This document shows, piece by piece, positions 36,701 to 45,874 of a stretch of DNA of 64,000 nucleotides. The translations under genes were made by a program, and so were the position numbers. The stretch is from [Phormidium] sp. LEGE 05292 (lineage in GTDB: Bacteria > Cyanobacteriota > Cyanobacteriia > Cyanobacteriales > Aerosakkonemataceae). A model generated the notes under the pieces. The model was not told the origin of the DNA, did no database searches, and saw only the letters and a list, made by a program, of their open reading frames with translations. Positions within the stretch are counted from its first letter, which is position 1; the number at the start of each line of letters is the position of its first letter. Location of the stretch: assembly GCF_015207735.1 (NCBI RefSeq), contig NZ_JADEWG010000004.1:39098-103097 (forward strand). Direction: 5' to 3'.

Positions 36701-39700
36701 TATGCTGCCTAGCCAGATTATGGTTTTGGATCGATTTCCTCTGACTGTTAACGGTAAACTAGACCGCCGCGCATTACCAGCACCAAATACAACCGCTTCT
36801 ACTGCTTGGGAAATGCCAATAACTTCCACAGAAGAAATACTCGTGAGTTTATGGCAAGATTTATTAAAATTTCAGTCTGTTGGTCGTTCTGATAACTTCT
36901 TTGAACTGGGTGGACATTCCCTGTTAGCAACTCAATTAGTTGCCCGAATTCGTGACAGTTTTGGTGTAGAATTACCCGTCCGCAAGGTATTTGAGCAAAA
37001 CATTTTATCTGAATTGGCGAGGGAAATTGATCTAGCGGCGACGAGTGTTGTTTTACCTCCCATTACACCCCAACTCGAAAATGAACCTAAAACTCTGTCT
37101 TTTGCTCAGTCAAGACTCTGGTTTATCGCTCAACTGGAAGGTCAAGGAACTTCGGCTTACAATATGCCGATCGCACTCCAACTAGATGGTAAATTAAATT
37201 TAGAAGCTCTCCAGCAAAGTTTAACTTATTTACTCCAACGGCATACCAGTTTAAGCACTTATTTCCCCACCTTGGGTGGAGAACCGCAAGTAGTAGTTCA
37301 AAATATCGAAGATATAGAAGTATTAGAAATTGCGGACTTACAAGCACTCGCTCCCCACACACAAGTTCAAACTGTACAACGGTTAACTGATAGCCATGCT
37401 CAAGAACCCTTTGACTTAAATACTGGCCCCCTGTTCAAAGCAAAACTACTGCAACTGAGCCAACAGAAAAATATCCTACTGATTAATATGCACCACATCA
37501 TTAGTGATGGTTGGTCAATGGGAGTATTTAAACGGGAATGGGAACAAGCTTATTCTGCTTTTGCAGCGGGGAAAGTTCCGAATTTTTCACCATTACCAAT
37601 TCAATATACTGATTATGCAGCTTGGCAGCGCAGTTGGCTACAAGGAGAGATTTTAGAAACTCAAGAAAACTATTGGAAACAACAGCTAAAAGATGCGCCT
37701 CAATTACTCGATTTACCTACAGATTATCCTCGTCCAGCACAACAAAGTTACCGAGGTGGACGCGAGGAATATAGTTTGAGTAGCGAGTTGACTGAAAAAC
37801 TTAAAGTTTTGAGTCAAAAACAGGGTGTTAGTTTGTTTATGACTTTGTTGGCGGCTTTTAACATTTTACTATCGCGTTATAGCCGTCAAGAAGATTTATG
37901 TGTTGGTTCTGGCATTGCTAACCGCACCCATAGTTACACAGAACGGTTAATTGGCTTTTTTGTCAATACCTTAGTATTGCGGAGCAAAATCAAGCCAGAA
38001 CAAAGCTTTAGTGAATTACTGCAACAAACTCGCCAGACTTGTTTAGATGCTTACGCTCATCAAGATATCCCCTTTGAGTATTTAGTAGAAAGACTGCAAC
38101 CGGAACGCAGCTTAAGCTATAGTCCCCTGTGCCAAGTGATGATAGTCATGCAAAATGTGGAAGGTGCAGGGAAAAGTGTTAGTTTAACAGAGTTGGAGAT
38201 TCAACCAGTAGAACAAAATTATCCGTTTGCAAAGTTTGATTTAACACTGTATCTGTCGGAAAGGGAAGACCAGCTACATTGTATCTGGGAATATGCCACA
38301 GATTTATTTGCAGCGGACACAATTAAACGCATGGCGGGACATTTGGAAGTTTTGCTGACAGCAATTACCCAAAATCCTCAACAGCCAATTTATCAGCTAT
38401 CCATCATCACCCCAGCAGAAATTAAACAACTGCAAATTTGGAATCAAACAGAGGTAGATTATCCTCAAAAGGATACTCTGATGACTCTGTTTGCACAACA
38501 GGTAGAAAAAACCCCCGATCAAGTTGCAGTGGTGTTTGCAAATCAAAGCTTGACTTATGAACAACTGAATCAAAAATCTAATCAACTAGCTCAGTATTTA
38601 ATTCAAAATTACCAAATTCAACCCAATACTTTAATTGGTATTTGTGTTGAACGGTCTTTAGAAATGCTGATTGGGATATTTGCTATCCTCAAAGCAGGTG
38701 GAGCTTATGTCCCAATTGATCCGAGTTATCCCCAAGAACGTATTAATTTAATCCTTGAAGATAGTAATGCGGCGGTTTTACTAACAACTAAATCCCTGCA
38801 AAAACAGCTGCCGTTAGAACAACTGAAAAATACTACTCAATTAGTATTTTTAGATGGACTGGAGCATGGAAGTCGGGAGTCGGGAGTTGGGAGTGGGGAG
38901 GTTTTTAATTACCAATTACCAATTACCAATTACCATGATTTGGCTTATGTAATTTATACCTCTGGTTCCACAGGTAGACCAAAAGGAGTGGCCATTTGTC
39001 ACGCCTCATTGACTAATTTCTTATATTCCATGAAAGAACAGCCTGGAATAAATGCGTCCGATACTCTCCTGGCTGTGACAACGATATCTTTTGATATTGC
39101 TGCGCTGGAAATTTATTTACCTCTAATAGTAGGAGCAAAAATAATTCTTGCCAGTAGAGAAATCGCCTCTGATGGGTTCCAGTTAGCAGAACAATTAGTG
39201 AACAATGCCGTTACTTTTATGCAGGCTACTCCTGCTACCTGGCGGATGTTGTTAGCCGCAGGATGGCAAGGTTCAACTCAACTCAAAATCTGCTGTGGTG
39301 GTGAGGCATTAACTTGGGAACTGGCCGAGCAACTACTAGAAAGAAGTGCTGAACTTTGGAATCTTTATGGTCCGACGGAGACTACTATTTGGTCAGAGAT
39401 TTGTCAAGTAAACAATTTTGACCAAAAAGACTATGCTCAAGGATCTGTATTATCTATTGGCAAGGCGATCGCCAACACACGCATTTATATTTTAGATCAA
39501 CACAATCAACCACTACCTCCCGGTATTCCCGGAGAACTCTGCATTGCAGGTGCAGGTTTAGCACAAGGTTATTTGCATCGTCCAGATTTAACCGCCGAAA
39601 AATTCATCACATTAGAATTATTTGGTAAAACTGAGCGTATTTATAAAACCGGCGATTTAGCCCGTTGGTTACCTGATGGAAATTTACAATACTTAGGTCG

Positions 39701-40346
39701 AATTGACCATCAAATTAAACTGCGTGGTTTCCGAATTGAATTAAGTGAAATTGAAGCGACATTAGTTAAACATCCCAAAATTCAGGCAGCAGTAGCCATT
39801 GTTCGGGCAGAAACTGACCTGGATAAACGGCTGGTAGCTTATATTGTGTCAACAGCAACAAAAGAAGGCACCAATCCAGATCATCCAGCTTTATTCGCAG
39901 AATGGCGGCGCTTTCTAGCCAGAACTCTCCCTGATTATATGATTCCTAGCCATTTTGTTGTGTTGGAAAAACTACCACTCACACCAAATGGCAAAATAGA
40001 CCGTAAAGCCTTACCTGCACCAGAGACAGCAGTTGCAGCCACAGATATTGAATTACCTGTCACAGAAACAGAAAAATCCCTGGCGCAAATATGGGCCAAG
40101 TTACTGAAATATGAAGTCATAGCCCGACAAGATAATTTCTTTAACTTGGGAGGACATTCATTACTTGCTACTCAACTTTGTTATCGCATCCGCGACACTT
40201 TTAAAGTAGAAATACCACTGCGTCAAGTATTTGAGTCTCCCAACTTGATTGACTTGGCAAATTATATAGATAGCTGCCTTTGGATTAATTCTGCTACCGC
40301 AGATATAGAACCTTTAAACTCAGACGAAGAGGAAATTGAACTATGA
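33771..40346 (+). CDS. aptC: Anabaenopeptin-type NRPS, two modules C-A-T-C-A-T, no methyltransferase (AptC)
   Basis: A 2191-residue protein with C (about 45-480, IHHIVCDGWSM), A (about 496-1000), T (about 1010-1085), C (about 1100-1540, HHIISDGWSM), A (about 1553-2080) and T (about 2090-2160). I start at ATG 33771, giving the docking-type N terminus MSDLLKRLENLSPEKRELVL. Hand-read codes are DLGFTGCVTK for the first A domain, fitting a homo-aromatic residue, and DILQCGLIWK for the second, close to glycine codes (DILQLGLIWK). Known AptC proteins carry an N-methyltransferase between A8 and A9 of the second A domain; here RAETDLDKRLVAYIV runs straight on to the A9-A10 region, with no room for it. 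Both A domains contain repeat-derived loops before the YVIYTSGSTG motif. It ends in an acidic tail (NSDEEEIEL). Confidence 0.9.
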   Translation: MSDLLKRLENLSPEKRELVLQKLKEQQELSRQNHHKQQTPSLAPISRQQSLPLSFAQQRLWFIDKLEAENCPYNVPIFWQLSGDLQIPVLEQAIREIVQRHEVLRTTFSVIDGAPIQVIHPTVKLPIQVLDWRELTATDQLKKAQQLAIVEFQQPFDLSNPPLLRVKLLQLNDKSHLLLIVIHHIVCDGWSMEIFRRELFSLYNAFGAGKPSPLPPLSLQYADFAYWQREWLKGEILQTQLNYWRQQLADVPPLLELPTDRSRPSVQSFRGRSEFLTINPNLTQKLKRLSQESGTTLFMTLLAVFTILLSRYSRQSDIVVGSAIANRNRKEIEPLIGFFVNTLALRINLQGNPTFLELLAKVKQVTVDAYEHQDLPFEKLVDELGLERSLAHHPLFQVAFGLQNGTQEKIELPGLTLTRFEWENTTTLFDLSLIFRETPQGLTGEWEYATDLFASETIQRMTGHFEVLLKQIIDNPHKSINTLSLLTENERQQLQNWNQTQTDYPQDKTLVDLFEQQVKKNPDNLALVFESQSLTYQQLNQKANQLANYLIHNYQIQPDTLIGISAERSLEMIVGLLGILKAGAAYVPIDPNYPPERIQFMLEDSGISVLLTQSFLVDKLPLDSLENPVAVVYLDDSSRQDAKTQRKIQREISKNQVKPDNLAYVIYTSGSTGRPKGVMIEHQAIVNLALAWAEKFQVQNYNRLLQFGSFSFDLSIGEIATALSAGACLYLGNKDTLLPGQSLVNFLTEHKITHGFLSPSALSVLPKASFPDLQCITVGGEACPAELVSQWGREQHLYNCYGPTESTVTAAIYLCQSNGEKPPIGKALSNLRIYILDANNQPLPPGIPGELCIAGVGLARGYLNRPETTSQKFIEVELFGKTERIYKTGDLARWNAEGNLEYIGRIDEQVKLRGFRVELGEIESLLLQHSSIKEAFVILYEADGNPRLIAYITAAEKSSVTLGDEVKQYLKNRLPNYMLPSQIMVLDRFPLTVNGKLDRRALPAPNTTASTAWEMPITSTEEILVSLWQDLLKFQSVGRSDNFFELGGHSLLATQLVARIRDSFGVELPVRKVFEQNILSELAREIDLAATSVVLPPITPQLENEPKTLSFAQSRLWFIAQLEGQGTSAYNMPIALQLDGKLNLEALQQSLTYLLQRHTSLSTYFPTLGGEPQVVVQNIEDIEVLEIADLQALAPHTQVQTVQRLTDSHAQEPFDLNTGPLFKAKLLQLSQQKNILLINMHHIISDGWSMGVFKREWEQAYSAFAAGKVPNFSPLPIQYTDYAAWQRSWLQGEILETQENYWKQQLKDAPQLLDLPTDYPRPAQQSYRGGREEYSLSSELTEKLKVLSQKQGVSLFMTLLAAFNILLSRYSRQEDLCVGSGIANRTHSYTERLIGFFVNTLVLRSKIKPEQSFSELLQQTRQTCLDAYAHQDIPFEYLVERLQPERSLSYSPLCQVMIVMQNVEGAGKSVSLTELEIQPVEQNYPFAKFDLTLYLSEREDQLHCIWEYATDLFAADTIKRMAGHLEVLLTAITQNPQQPIYQLSIITPAEIKQLQIWNQTEVDYPQKDTLMTLFAQQVEKTPDQVAVVFANQSLTYEQLNQKSNQLAQYLIQNYQIQPNTLIGICVERSLEMLIGIFAILKAGGAYVPIDPSYPQERINLILEDSNAAVLLTTKSLQKQLPLEQLKNTTQLVFLDGLEHGSRESGVGSGEVFNYQLPITNYHDLAYVIYTSGSTGRPKGVAICHASLTNFLYSMKEQPGINASDTLLAVTTISFDIAALEIYLPLIVGAKIILASREIASDGFQLAEQLVNNAVTFMQATPATWRMLLAAGWQGSTQLKICCGGEALTWELAEQLLERSAELWNLYGPTETTIWSEICQVNNFDQKDYAQGSVLSIGKAIANTRIYILDQHNQPLPPGIPGELCIAGAGLAQGYLHRPDLTAEKFITLELFGKTERIYKTGDLARWLPDGNLQYLGRIDHQIKLRGFRIELSEIEATLVKHPKIQAAVAIVRAETDLDKRLVAYIVSTATKEGTNPDHPALFAEWRRFLARTLPDYMIPSHFVVLEKLPLTPNGKIDRKALPAPETAVAATDIELPVTETEKSLAQIWAKLLKYEVIARQDNFFNLGGHSLLATQLCYRIRDTFKVEIPLRQVFESPNLIDLANYIDSCLWINSATADIEPLNSDEEEIEL
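35681..35720 (+). repeat. GACGCAAAGACGC-type repeat inserted in AptC adenylation domain 1
   Basis: CTCACGCCAAGACGCAAAG and the following CGCAACG units resemble a dispersed cyanobacterial repeat. They are read as SRQDAKTQRKIQRE in the variable loop before the A3 core motif, where the equivalent AptD domain has a different and shorter sequence. Confidence 0.65.
38871..38937 (+). repeat. G-rich and ACCAATT tandem repeats inserted in AptC adenylation domain 2
   Basis: A run of GTCGGGA/GTTGGGA units (38871-38901) is followed by four TTACCAA units (about 38907-38935). They are read as GSRESGVGSGEV and NYQLPITNY between A2 and A3. Both are simple-sequence types frequent between cyanobacterial genes. 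Confidence 0.8.
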
Positions 40347-43300
40347 CCATGACACACAATCAGCAAATAGTTTCTTTAATGCTTCGTTTGCAAAATTTGG
40401 GCTGCAAAATTTGGGCTGAAGATGATAAGTTACGGATTCGTACTAGCAAAAATGCCCTGACTGCGGAACTCAAGCAGGAAATTCAAACCCACAAAGCAGA
40501 GATTCTCGCCTTCTTGAAAGCTGCTAAAACGCAAGTTGTTTCAACAGTAGAAATTCCGGTTTTAAGTCCTGACTCTCCCAAACTGCTGTCCTTTGCTCAA
40601 CAACGCCTCTGGCTATTGGCACAACTCCAAGGGTCATCAACAGCTTACAATATGCCGATCGCTCTCCAATTAAACGGCAACCTGAATATTGACGCTCTGC
40701 GCTCTAGTTTGGCTTATTTGGTCGATCGCCACGAGAGTCTAAGAATGTATTTTCCCACAGTTGCAGGAGAACCCCAAGTAGCAATCCTTAATTTAGACGA
40801 AATTGAAGTTTTAACTGTACAAGATTGCCGCAACTTGGATGAAAATTCCCAATTATTAAATATCCAAGATTTAATTGATGCTCATGCACAAGAACCATTT
40901 AATTTAAATACTAGCCCTTTATTTAAAGCCAAATTGCTACAATTGCATGAGCAAAAATCTGTGTTGGCAATTAATATGCACCACATTATCAGTGATGGTT
41001 GGTCAATGGGTGTATTTGTGCGGGAGTTACGGCAAGCTTATACTGCTTATTCTGAAGGTAAGACCCCAAATCTTGCTCCTTTACCGATTCAATACAGCGA
41101 CTATGCAACTTGGCAAAGAAATTGGTTACAAGGCGAAGTATTAGAACAGCAGATTAATTACTGGAAACATCAACTAGGCGATGCTTCCCCATTACTGGAA
41201 TTACCTACAGATTATCCCCGTCCAGCACAGCAAAGTTACAAAGGCGATCGCTATCTCTACTCTATCTCTCCAGAATTAACTGTTGCTGTCAATGCTTTTA
41301 GTCAACAACAAGGCGTAAGTTTATATATGACTTTGTTGGCTACTTTGAGTATTTTACTATCTCGTTATAGTCGGCAAGAAGATTTGTGTATTGGTACTCC
41401 CATTGCCAACCGCACCCATAGTCAAACTGAAGGGTTAATTGGCTTTTTTGTTAATACCTTGGTCATGCGTCAGCAAATCAAACCAGAGCAAAGTTTTATT
41501 GAGTTTTTACAACAAACTCGGCAAACTTGTTTAGATGCTTATGCACATCAAGACGTTCCCTTTGAAGTGTTGGTAGAAAAGTTACGACCAGAACGCAGTA
41601 TGAGTTATAACCCATTATTCCAGGTGATGTTTGCTCTGGAAAATAATGAAAGTCCAGATTTGGATTTCTCAGGGTTAGAGATTGAATTACTGGGAGTTAA
41701 GAGTGCGATCGCTAAGTTTGACTTAACGCTGCTAGTAATGGAATATGACAACCAGTTAAATTGCTCTTGGGAATACGCCACCGATCTGTTTGAAAAGGAT
41801 ACTATCCAAAGAATGGCGGAACACTTTGAAGTTCTGCTCAAGGGAATTGTCGATCGTCCTCACCAATCAATAAATACTTTACCTTTGATGACAGCAACCG
41901 AACTACTACAACTACAACGCTGGAATCAAACTCAAACCGACTACCCCCTAAATCAAACATTCGTTAACCTATTTGAACAACAAGTTACTAAAAACCCCGC
42001 TCAAATCGCTTTAGTATTTGAATCCCAAAGCCTAACCTATCAACAACTCAATCAAAAAGCCAACCAACTTGCTCATTACCTAATTCAAAATCACCAAATT
42101 CAGCCAGACACTTTAATTGGTATCTGTGTTGAACGTTCTTTCGAGATGATTATTGGCATATTGGCTATTCTTAAAGCTGGTGGTGCTTATTTACCAATTG
42201 ACCCCTATTACCCGCCAGAACGCATTCAATTTATGCTCGAAGATTCGAGTGCATCAATATTGCTAACTCAAAGCTTTATCGAAAATAAATTACCCTTAAA
42301 AATCTCTTGTAAACTTATTTGCTTAGACTCAGAAATTTTTAGTGGCGAATCAACAAAAAATCCCCCATCTCAAACTAAACCAGAAAATTTAGCATATCTA
42401 ATTTATACTTCTGGTTCCACCGGAAAACCCAAAGGAGTGATGATTGAGCATCGGGGATTGACTAATTTTGTTTTAGCATGGCTACAAATTTTTCAAATTC
42501 AACCTCACAACCATTTCCTGCAACTAGCTTCTTTTAGTTTTGATATGTCTATGGCTGAAATTGCCCCTACTCTGGTAGCGGGAGCTTGTTTGTATCTTGC
42601 CAAAAAAGACACTTTGTTAAACACTCAAAGCTTAGTTAACTTATTAGCAACAAGCAAGATTTCACATTTTATTGTCCCCCCTTCAGTTTTATCTCTATTA
42701 CCGCCAGATGCTTTACCCGATTTGCAAACTGTCATAGTCGGCGGAGAAGCTTGTTCAGCTGAATTAATCAAAGAATGGACACCAGGGCGACAATTTTGGA
42801 ATGGCTATGGGCCTACAGAAACGACAATTTGTAATGTGATTTATCTTTGTCAACCTAATGACAAAAAACCACCTATTGGTAAACCTTTTTCCAATGTCCG
42901 CCTTTATATTTTAGATGCACAAAATCAACCATTACCGCCAGGAATACCGGGCGAATTGTGTATTGCAGGAGTTGGTTTAGCTAGAGGTTACTTGCATCGT
43001 CCCGACTTAACCAAAGAAAAATTTCTTGAAGTAGATGTGTTTGGTAAAACTGAGCAAATTTACAAAACAGGCGACTTAGCCAAATGGAATTCAGAGGGAA
43101 ATATTGAATGTTTAGGAAGGATTGATGCCCAAATTAAACTCAGAGGTTTTAGAATTGAAATCGGTGAAATTGAATCATCTTTATTACAACATCCCTCAGT
43201 TAAAGAAGCTGTTGTCACTTTATATAAAACTGAGAACAACCAGAGTTTAATTGCATATATCACAGGAATTAGCAATGATTTGGCTGCGGAATTAAAAAAT

Positions 43301-44515
43301 TATCTTAAATCCCGTCTACCTGATTACATGATACCTGCTCAAATCATTGTGCTTGATGAGTTGCCTTTAACTCCTAATGGGAAAATCGATCGCCAAGCTT
43401 TACCTATTCCCAATATTTCTGTTGCAGGCGGATATATAGCCCCACGCAATAATATTGAAAAACAATTAGCACAGATCTGGTCTGCTGTACTCGATCGTCA
43501 AGAAATTGGCATTCACGATAACTTTTTCGACTTAGGTGGTCATTCTTTATTGGCAATCAAATTACTCAATCATATTCAACAAGTATTCGATCGACAACTT
43601 GCTTTAAGCAGTTTATTTCAAAATCCAACAATTGCTCAATTGGCAGAACAACTCTCTCATAATCAACAACAATTCCATCCCAATTTGCTTTCACTCCAAC
43701 CTCAAGGAAATGCAACTCCTCTATTTTGTTTACCAGGTGCAAACGGACATGGTTTCTATTTTCAAAATTTGGCTAACAACTTAGAAAATTATGCAGTTTA
43801 TAGCCTAGAAACTCCAGGAAGAAATGGAATGAGCAAAGTTCCAGACTCAGTAGAACTTCATGCCAGCCAACTAATTGATGTATTACGTCAGCAACAAGCC
43901 AAAAGTCCATACATACTGGCAGGATACTCATCAGGTTGTGCTGTTGCTTTTGAAATGGTTTCCCAACTAGAACAGCAAGGCGAAAAAGTAGAATTACTAG
44001 CTATCTTTGACGCTGGATTGGTTTGCGATCCTAAATATTTCACTCATAGAGCCGAGATTGATTGGATATGGCAATTACTCCAACGCATTGAAGCTTTAAA
44101 GGGAATTTCTCTCGGTTTAGAATACGCTGATTTAATTACTCAACCCGACGACCAAGCCCGCTGGGATGTGGCGGCAGAGTATTTATATCGACATAATATT
44201 CTCCCAGAACATTCCAGCCTTGATTTAATCAAAACCAATATGAAAGTGATGAAATTAGTAACATTCAATTATGCAAATTATCGTCCTAATTATACAATTT
44301 CTGCTCCCATTGTTTTATTCCGCGCTCAAGAAATTCATGAAATTGTTTTACAAGAATTGCAAGCTTTTTCCCATTACAATTTACAGGATTGGGGATGGCA
44401 AGCATATACTCAACAGCCTGTTAAAGTGATATCTATACCTGGAAATCATGGTCGAATGCTTTATGAACCAAACGTAAAAACATTAGCTACTCACTTACAA
44501 ATACTAATGTCTTAA
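40343..44515 (+). CDS. aptD: Anabaenopeptin-type NRPS, final module C-A-T-TE (AptD)
   Basis: A 1390-residue termination synthetase. Residues about 5-60 (MLRLQNLGCKIWAEDDKLRI) form a TubC-type N-terminal docking domain, facing the acidic C-terminal tail of AptC. Then C (about 75-510, MHHIISDGWSM), A (about 526-1040), T (about 1045-1110, LGGHSLLAIK) and a type I thioesterase (about 1119-1390, nucleophile in LAGYSSGCAVAFEM, His in IPGNHGRML). The TE should cyclise the peptide on the Lys side chain. Hand-read code is DMAIIGGICK, which I cannot assign; many anabaenopeptins have Phe here. The A domain closely resembles the first A domain of AptC at DNA level, suggesting duplication or exchange. Start overlaps the AptC stop as ATGA. 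Confidence 0.9.
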   Translation: MTMTHNQQIVSLMLRLQNLGCKIWAEDDKLRIRTSKNALTAELKQEIQTHKAEILAFLKAAKTQVVSTVEIPVLSPDSPKLLSFAQQRLWLLAQLQGSSTAYNMPIALQLNGNLNIDALRSSLAYLVDRHESLRMYFPTVAGEPQVAILNLDEIEVLTVQDCRNLDENSQLLNIQDLIDAHAQEPFNLNTSPLFKAKLLQLHEQKSVLAINMHHIISDGWSMGVFVRELRQAYTAYSEGKTPNLAPLPIQYSDYATWQRNWLQGEVLEQQINYWKHQLGDASPLLELPTDYPRPAQQSYKGDRYLYSISPELTVAVNAFSQQQGVSLYMTLLATLSILLSRYSRQEDLCIGTPIANRTHSQTEGLIGFFVNTLVMRQQIKPEQSFIEFLQQTRQTCLDAYAHQDVPFEVLVEKLRPERSMSYNPLFQVMFALENNESPDLDFSGLEIELLGVKSAIAKFDLTLLVMEYDNQLNCSWEYATDLFEKDTIQRMAEHFEVLLKGIVDRPHQSINTLPLMTATELLQLQRWNQTQTDYPLNQTFVNLFEQQVTKNPAQIALVFESQSLTYQQLNQKANQLAHYLIQNHQIQPDTLIGICVERSFEMIIGILAILKAGGAYLPIDPYYPPERIQFMLEDSSASILLTQSFIENKLPLKISCKLICLDSEIFSGESTKNPPSQTKPENLAYLIYTSGSTGKPKGVMIEHRGLTNFVLAWLQIFQIQPHNHFLQLASFSFDMSMAEIAPTLVAGACLYLAKKDTLLNTQSLVNLLATSKISHFIVPPSVLSLLPPDALPDLQTVIVGGEACSAELIKEWTPGRQFWNGYGPTETTICNVIYLCQPNDKKPPIGKPFSNVRLYILDAQNQPLPPGIPGELCIAGVGLARGYLHRPDLTKEKFLEVDVFGKTEQIYKTGDLAKWNSEGNIECLGRIDAQIKLRGFRIEIGEIESSLLQHPSVKEAVVTLYKTENNQSLIAYITGISNDLAAELKNYLKSRLPDYMIPAQIIVLDELPLTPNGKIDRQALPIPNISVAGGYIAPRNNIEKQLAQIWSAVLDRQEIGIHDNFFDLGGHSLLAIKLLNHIQQVFDRQLALSSLFQNPTIAQLAEQLSHNQQQFHPNLLSLQPQGNATPLFCLPGANGHGFYFQNLANNLENYAVYSLETPGRNGMSKVPDSVELHASQLIDVLRQQQAKSPYILAGYSSGCAVAFEMVSQLEQQGEKVELLAIFDAGLVCDPKYFTHRAEIDWIWQLLQRIEALKGISLGLEYADLITQPDDQARWDVAAEYLYRHNILPEHSSLDLIKTNMKVMKLVTFNYANYRPNYTISAPIVLFRAQEIHEIVLQELQAFSHYNLQDWGWQAYTQQPVKVISIPGNHGRMLYEPNVKTLATHLQILMS

Positions 44516-44605
44516 CCTCTAAATAGGTTGGTAGCGAGGAGTTTATTCCTGAAATTTCTTCTTAATCACAAATTACGAACACCAATTAGTTTAATCAGAG
44601 GAATC

Positions 44606-45784
44606 ATGGAAACTATTTCACTCAAAATTTATGATGAAACCCTACGGGATGGAGAACAACAAGCCGGAATTTTCTTCTCTTATCCAACCAAACATAAACT
44701 TGCCCATTTGATTGGTCAAGCAGGAGTTCATGGACTTTCCATGATGCCTTGTGTCTGTGAACAGGAACAAGAGCTAGTCAAATCATTAGTTATCGAGGGA
44801 TATGATGATTTAATCTTTGCTGCCACGATGATGGGAAAGCAGTATATCGATCGAGCAAAGAGCTACGGTGTTAAACGCATTATTTTGTTTCTTGGTCTTT
44901 CCGATCGACTGTTGTTTTTGCGAGACCGTGAAGTTCGTCTCATGAGCGAATTCCAAGGCAAAACCATTGATGATAATATCCCAGCAAAAATAATTAATAA
45001 AATCCGCCAAAATGCTATTGATTTAGCTGTGGAAAATTTGCACTATGCTTCCAAGGTTGCTGGGTTTAGAGTAGACTTTGCTGCTGAAGATGCTTCGAGA
45101 GCCGATTTTGACTATTTAGTGCAATGTATTCGCTCCTTTAGCCCTTATATTGAAAACTTTTTACTTTGTGATACAGTTGGTATTTTGAATCCAGAAAAAA
45201 GTTATGTCTGGGTTAACGATCTGCTCCAATCTACCACAGGGGTAGCATTGGGGGTACATTATCACAATGATATGGGCATGGCTTTGGAAAATACTCTCCA
45301 GTCTCTCATTGCAGGAGCTACTTTAGTGTCAGGGACATTTTGCGGTTTAGGAGAACGAGCCGGAAATGTTGCCTTAGAGCAGGTGTTAAATGGGTTGCGA
45401 ATCCGCTTTGGTATGGAAGTTGCGGGAATTAACTATGATGCTATTGCCCATGTGACTGATTATATTGAAAAATTAGGGGTTCGTCCGGCTTCTCCTTATT
45501 CTCAGAGTAGTCAACGCCATGAATCAGGTATTCATGTAAATTCTTTATTTTCCGATCCTAAGAGTTATGCGGTATTCCCGTATAATACGATCGAAGTTGT
45601 GTTTGGCAAAGGGAGTGGAGTTAGTAATTTCCAATATCTATTTGAAAAGCAACTGCAAAATCCTCAACCAAGAGAGAAATACGAAAAAATGCGCTCAAAA
45701 ATTAAATCTCTGGCTACGGAACAAGAACGGTATTTTACAGCTAATGAGGTTGTAGAGTTATGGAAAAATGGTATATTTGATTAA
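44606..45784 (+). CDS. hphA: 2-isopropylmalate synthase-like enzyme (HphA)
   Basis: A 392-residue DRE-TIM metallolyase. The signature YDETLRDGEQQAG (about residues 8-20) opens the TIM barrel, and VHYHNDMGMALENTL (about 219-233) gives the metal-binding His pair. GTFCGLGERAGNVALEQV and HESGIHVNSL follow. It is about 100 residues shorter than leucine-pathway LeuA because it lacks the C-terminal regulatory domain, so it should not be feedback-inhibited by leucine. In the hph pathway HphA condenses acetyl-CoA with phenylpyruvate or its 4-hydroxy form. I start at ATG 44606 with AGAGG just upstream; a longer TTG start at 44528 is possible. It lies 25 kb from hphB-hphCD, at the other end of the NRPS genes. 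Homocitrate synthase is the alternative call. Confidence 0.85.
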   Translation: METISLKIYDETLRDGEQQAGIFFSYPTKHKLAHLIGQAGVHGLSMMPCVCEQEQELVKSLVIEGYDDLIFAATMMGKQYIDRAKSYGVKRIILFLGLSDRLLFLRDREVRLMSEFQGKTIDDNIPAKIINKIRQNAIDLAVENLHYASKVAGFRVDFAAEDASRADFDYLVQCIRSFSPYIENFLLCDTVGILNPEKSYVWVNDLLQSTTGVALGVHYHNDMGMALENTLQSLIAGATLVSGTFCGLGERAGNVALEQVLNGLRIRFGMEVAGINYDAIAHVTDYIEKLGVRPASPYSQSSQRHESGIHVNSLFSDPKSYAVFPYNTIEVVFGKGSGVSNFQYLFEKQLQNPQPREKYEKMRSKIKSLATEQERYFTANEVVELWKNGIFD

Positions 45785-45874
45785 TCAATTTTAAGGATTC
45801 AGAGAAGAAATTTTCCCAGTCTAACTGCTGAATTCTTAATTTCAATTTCCTTAGTATAAATTTGAACTTAAGAT

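Noticed and set aside
38900..40050. N-methyltransferase domain in AptC module 2
   Set aside because: I looked for SAM-binding motifs between A8 and A9-A10; the sequence passes directly from one to the other with no extra length.
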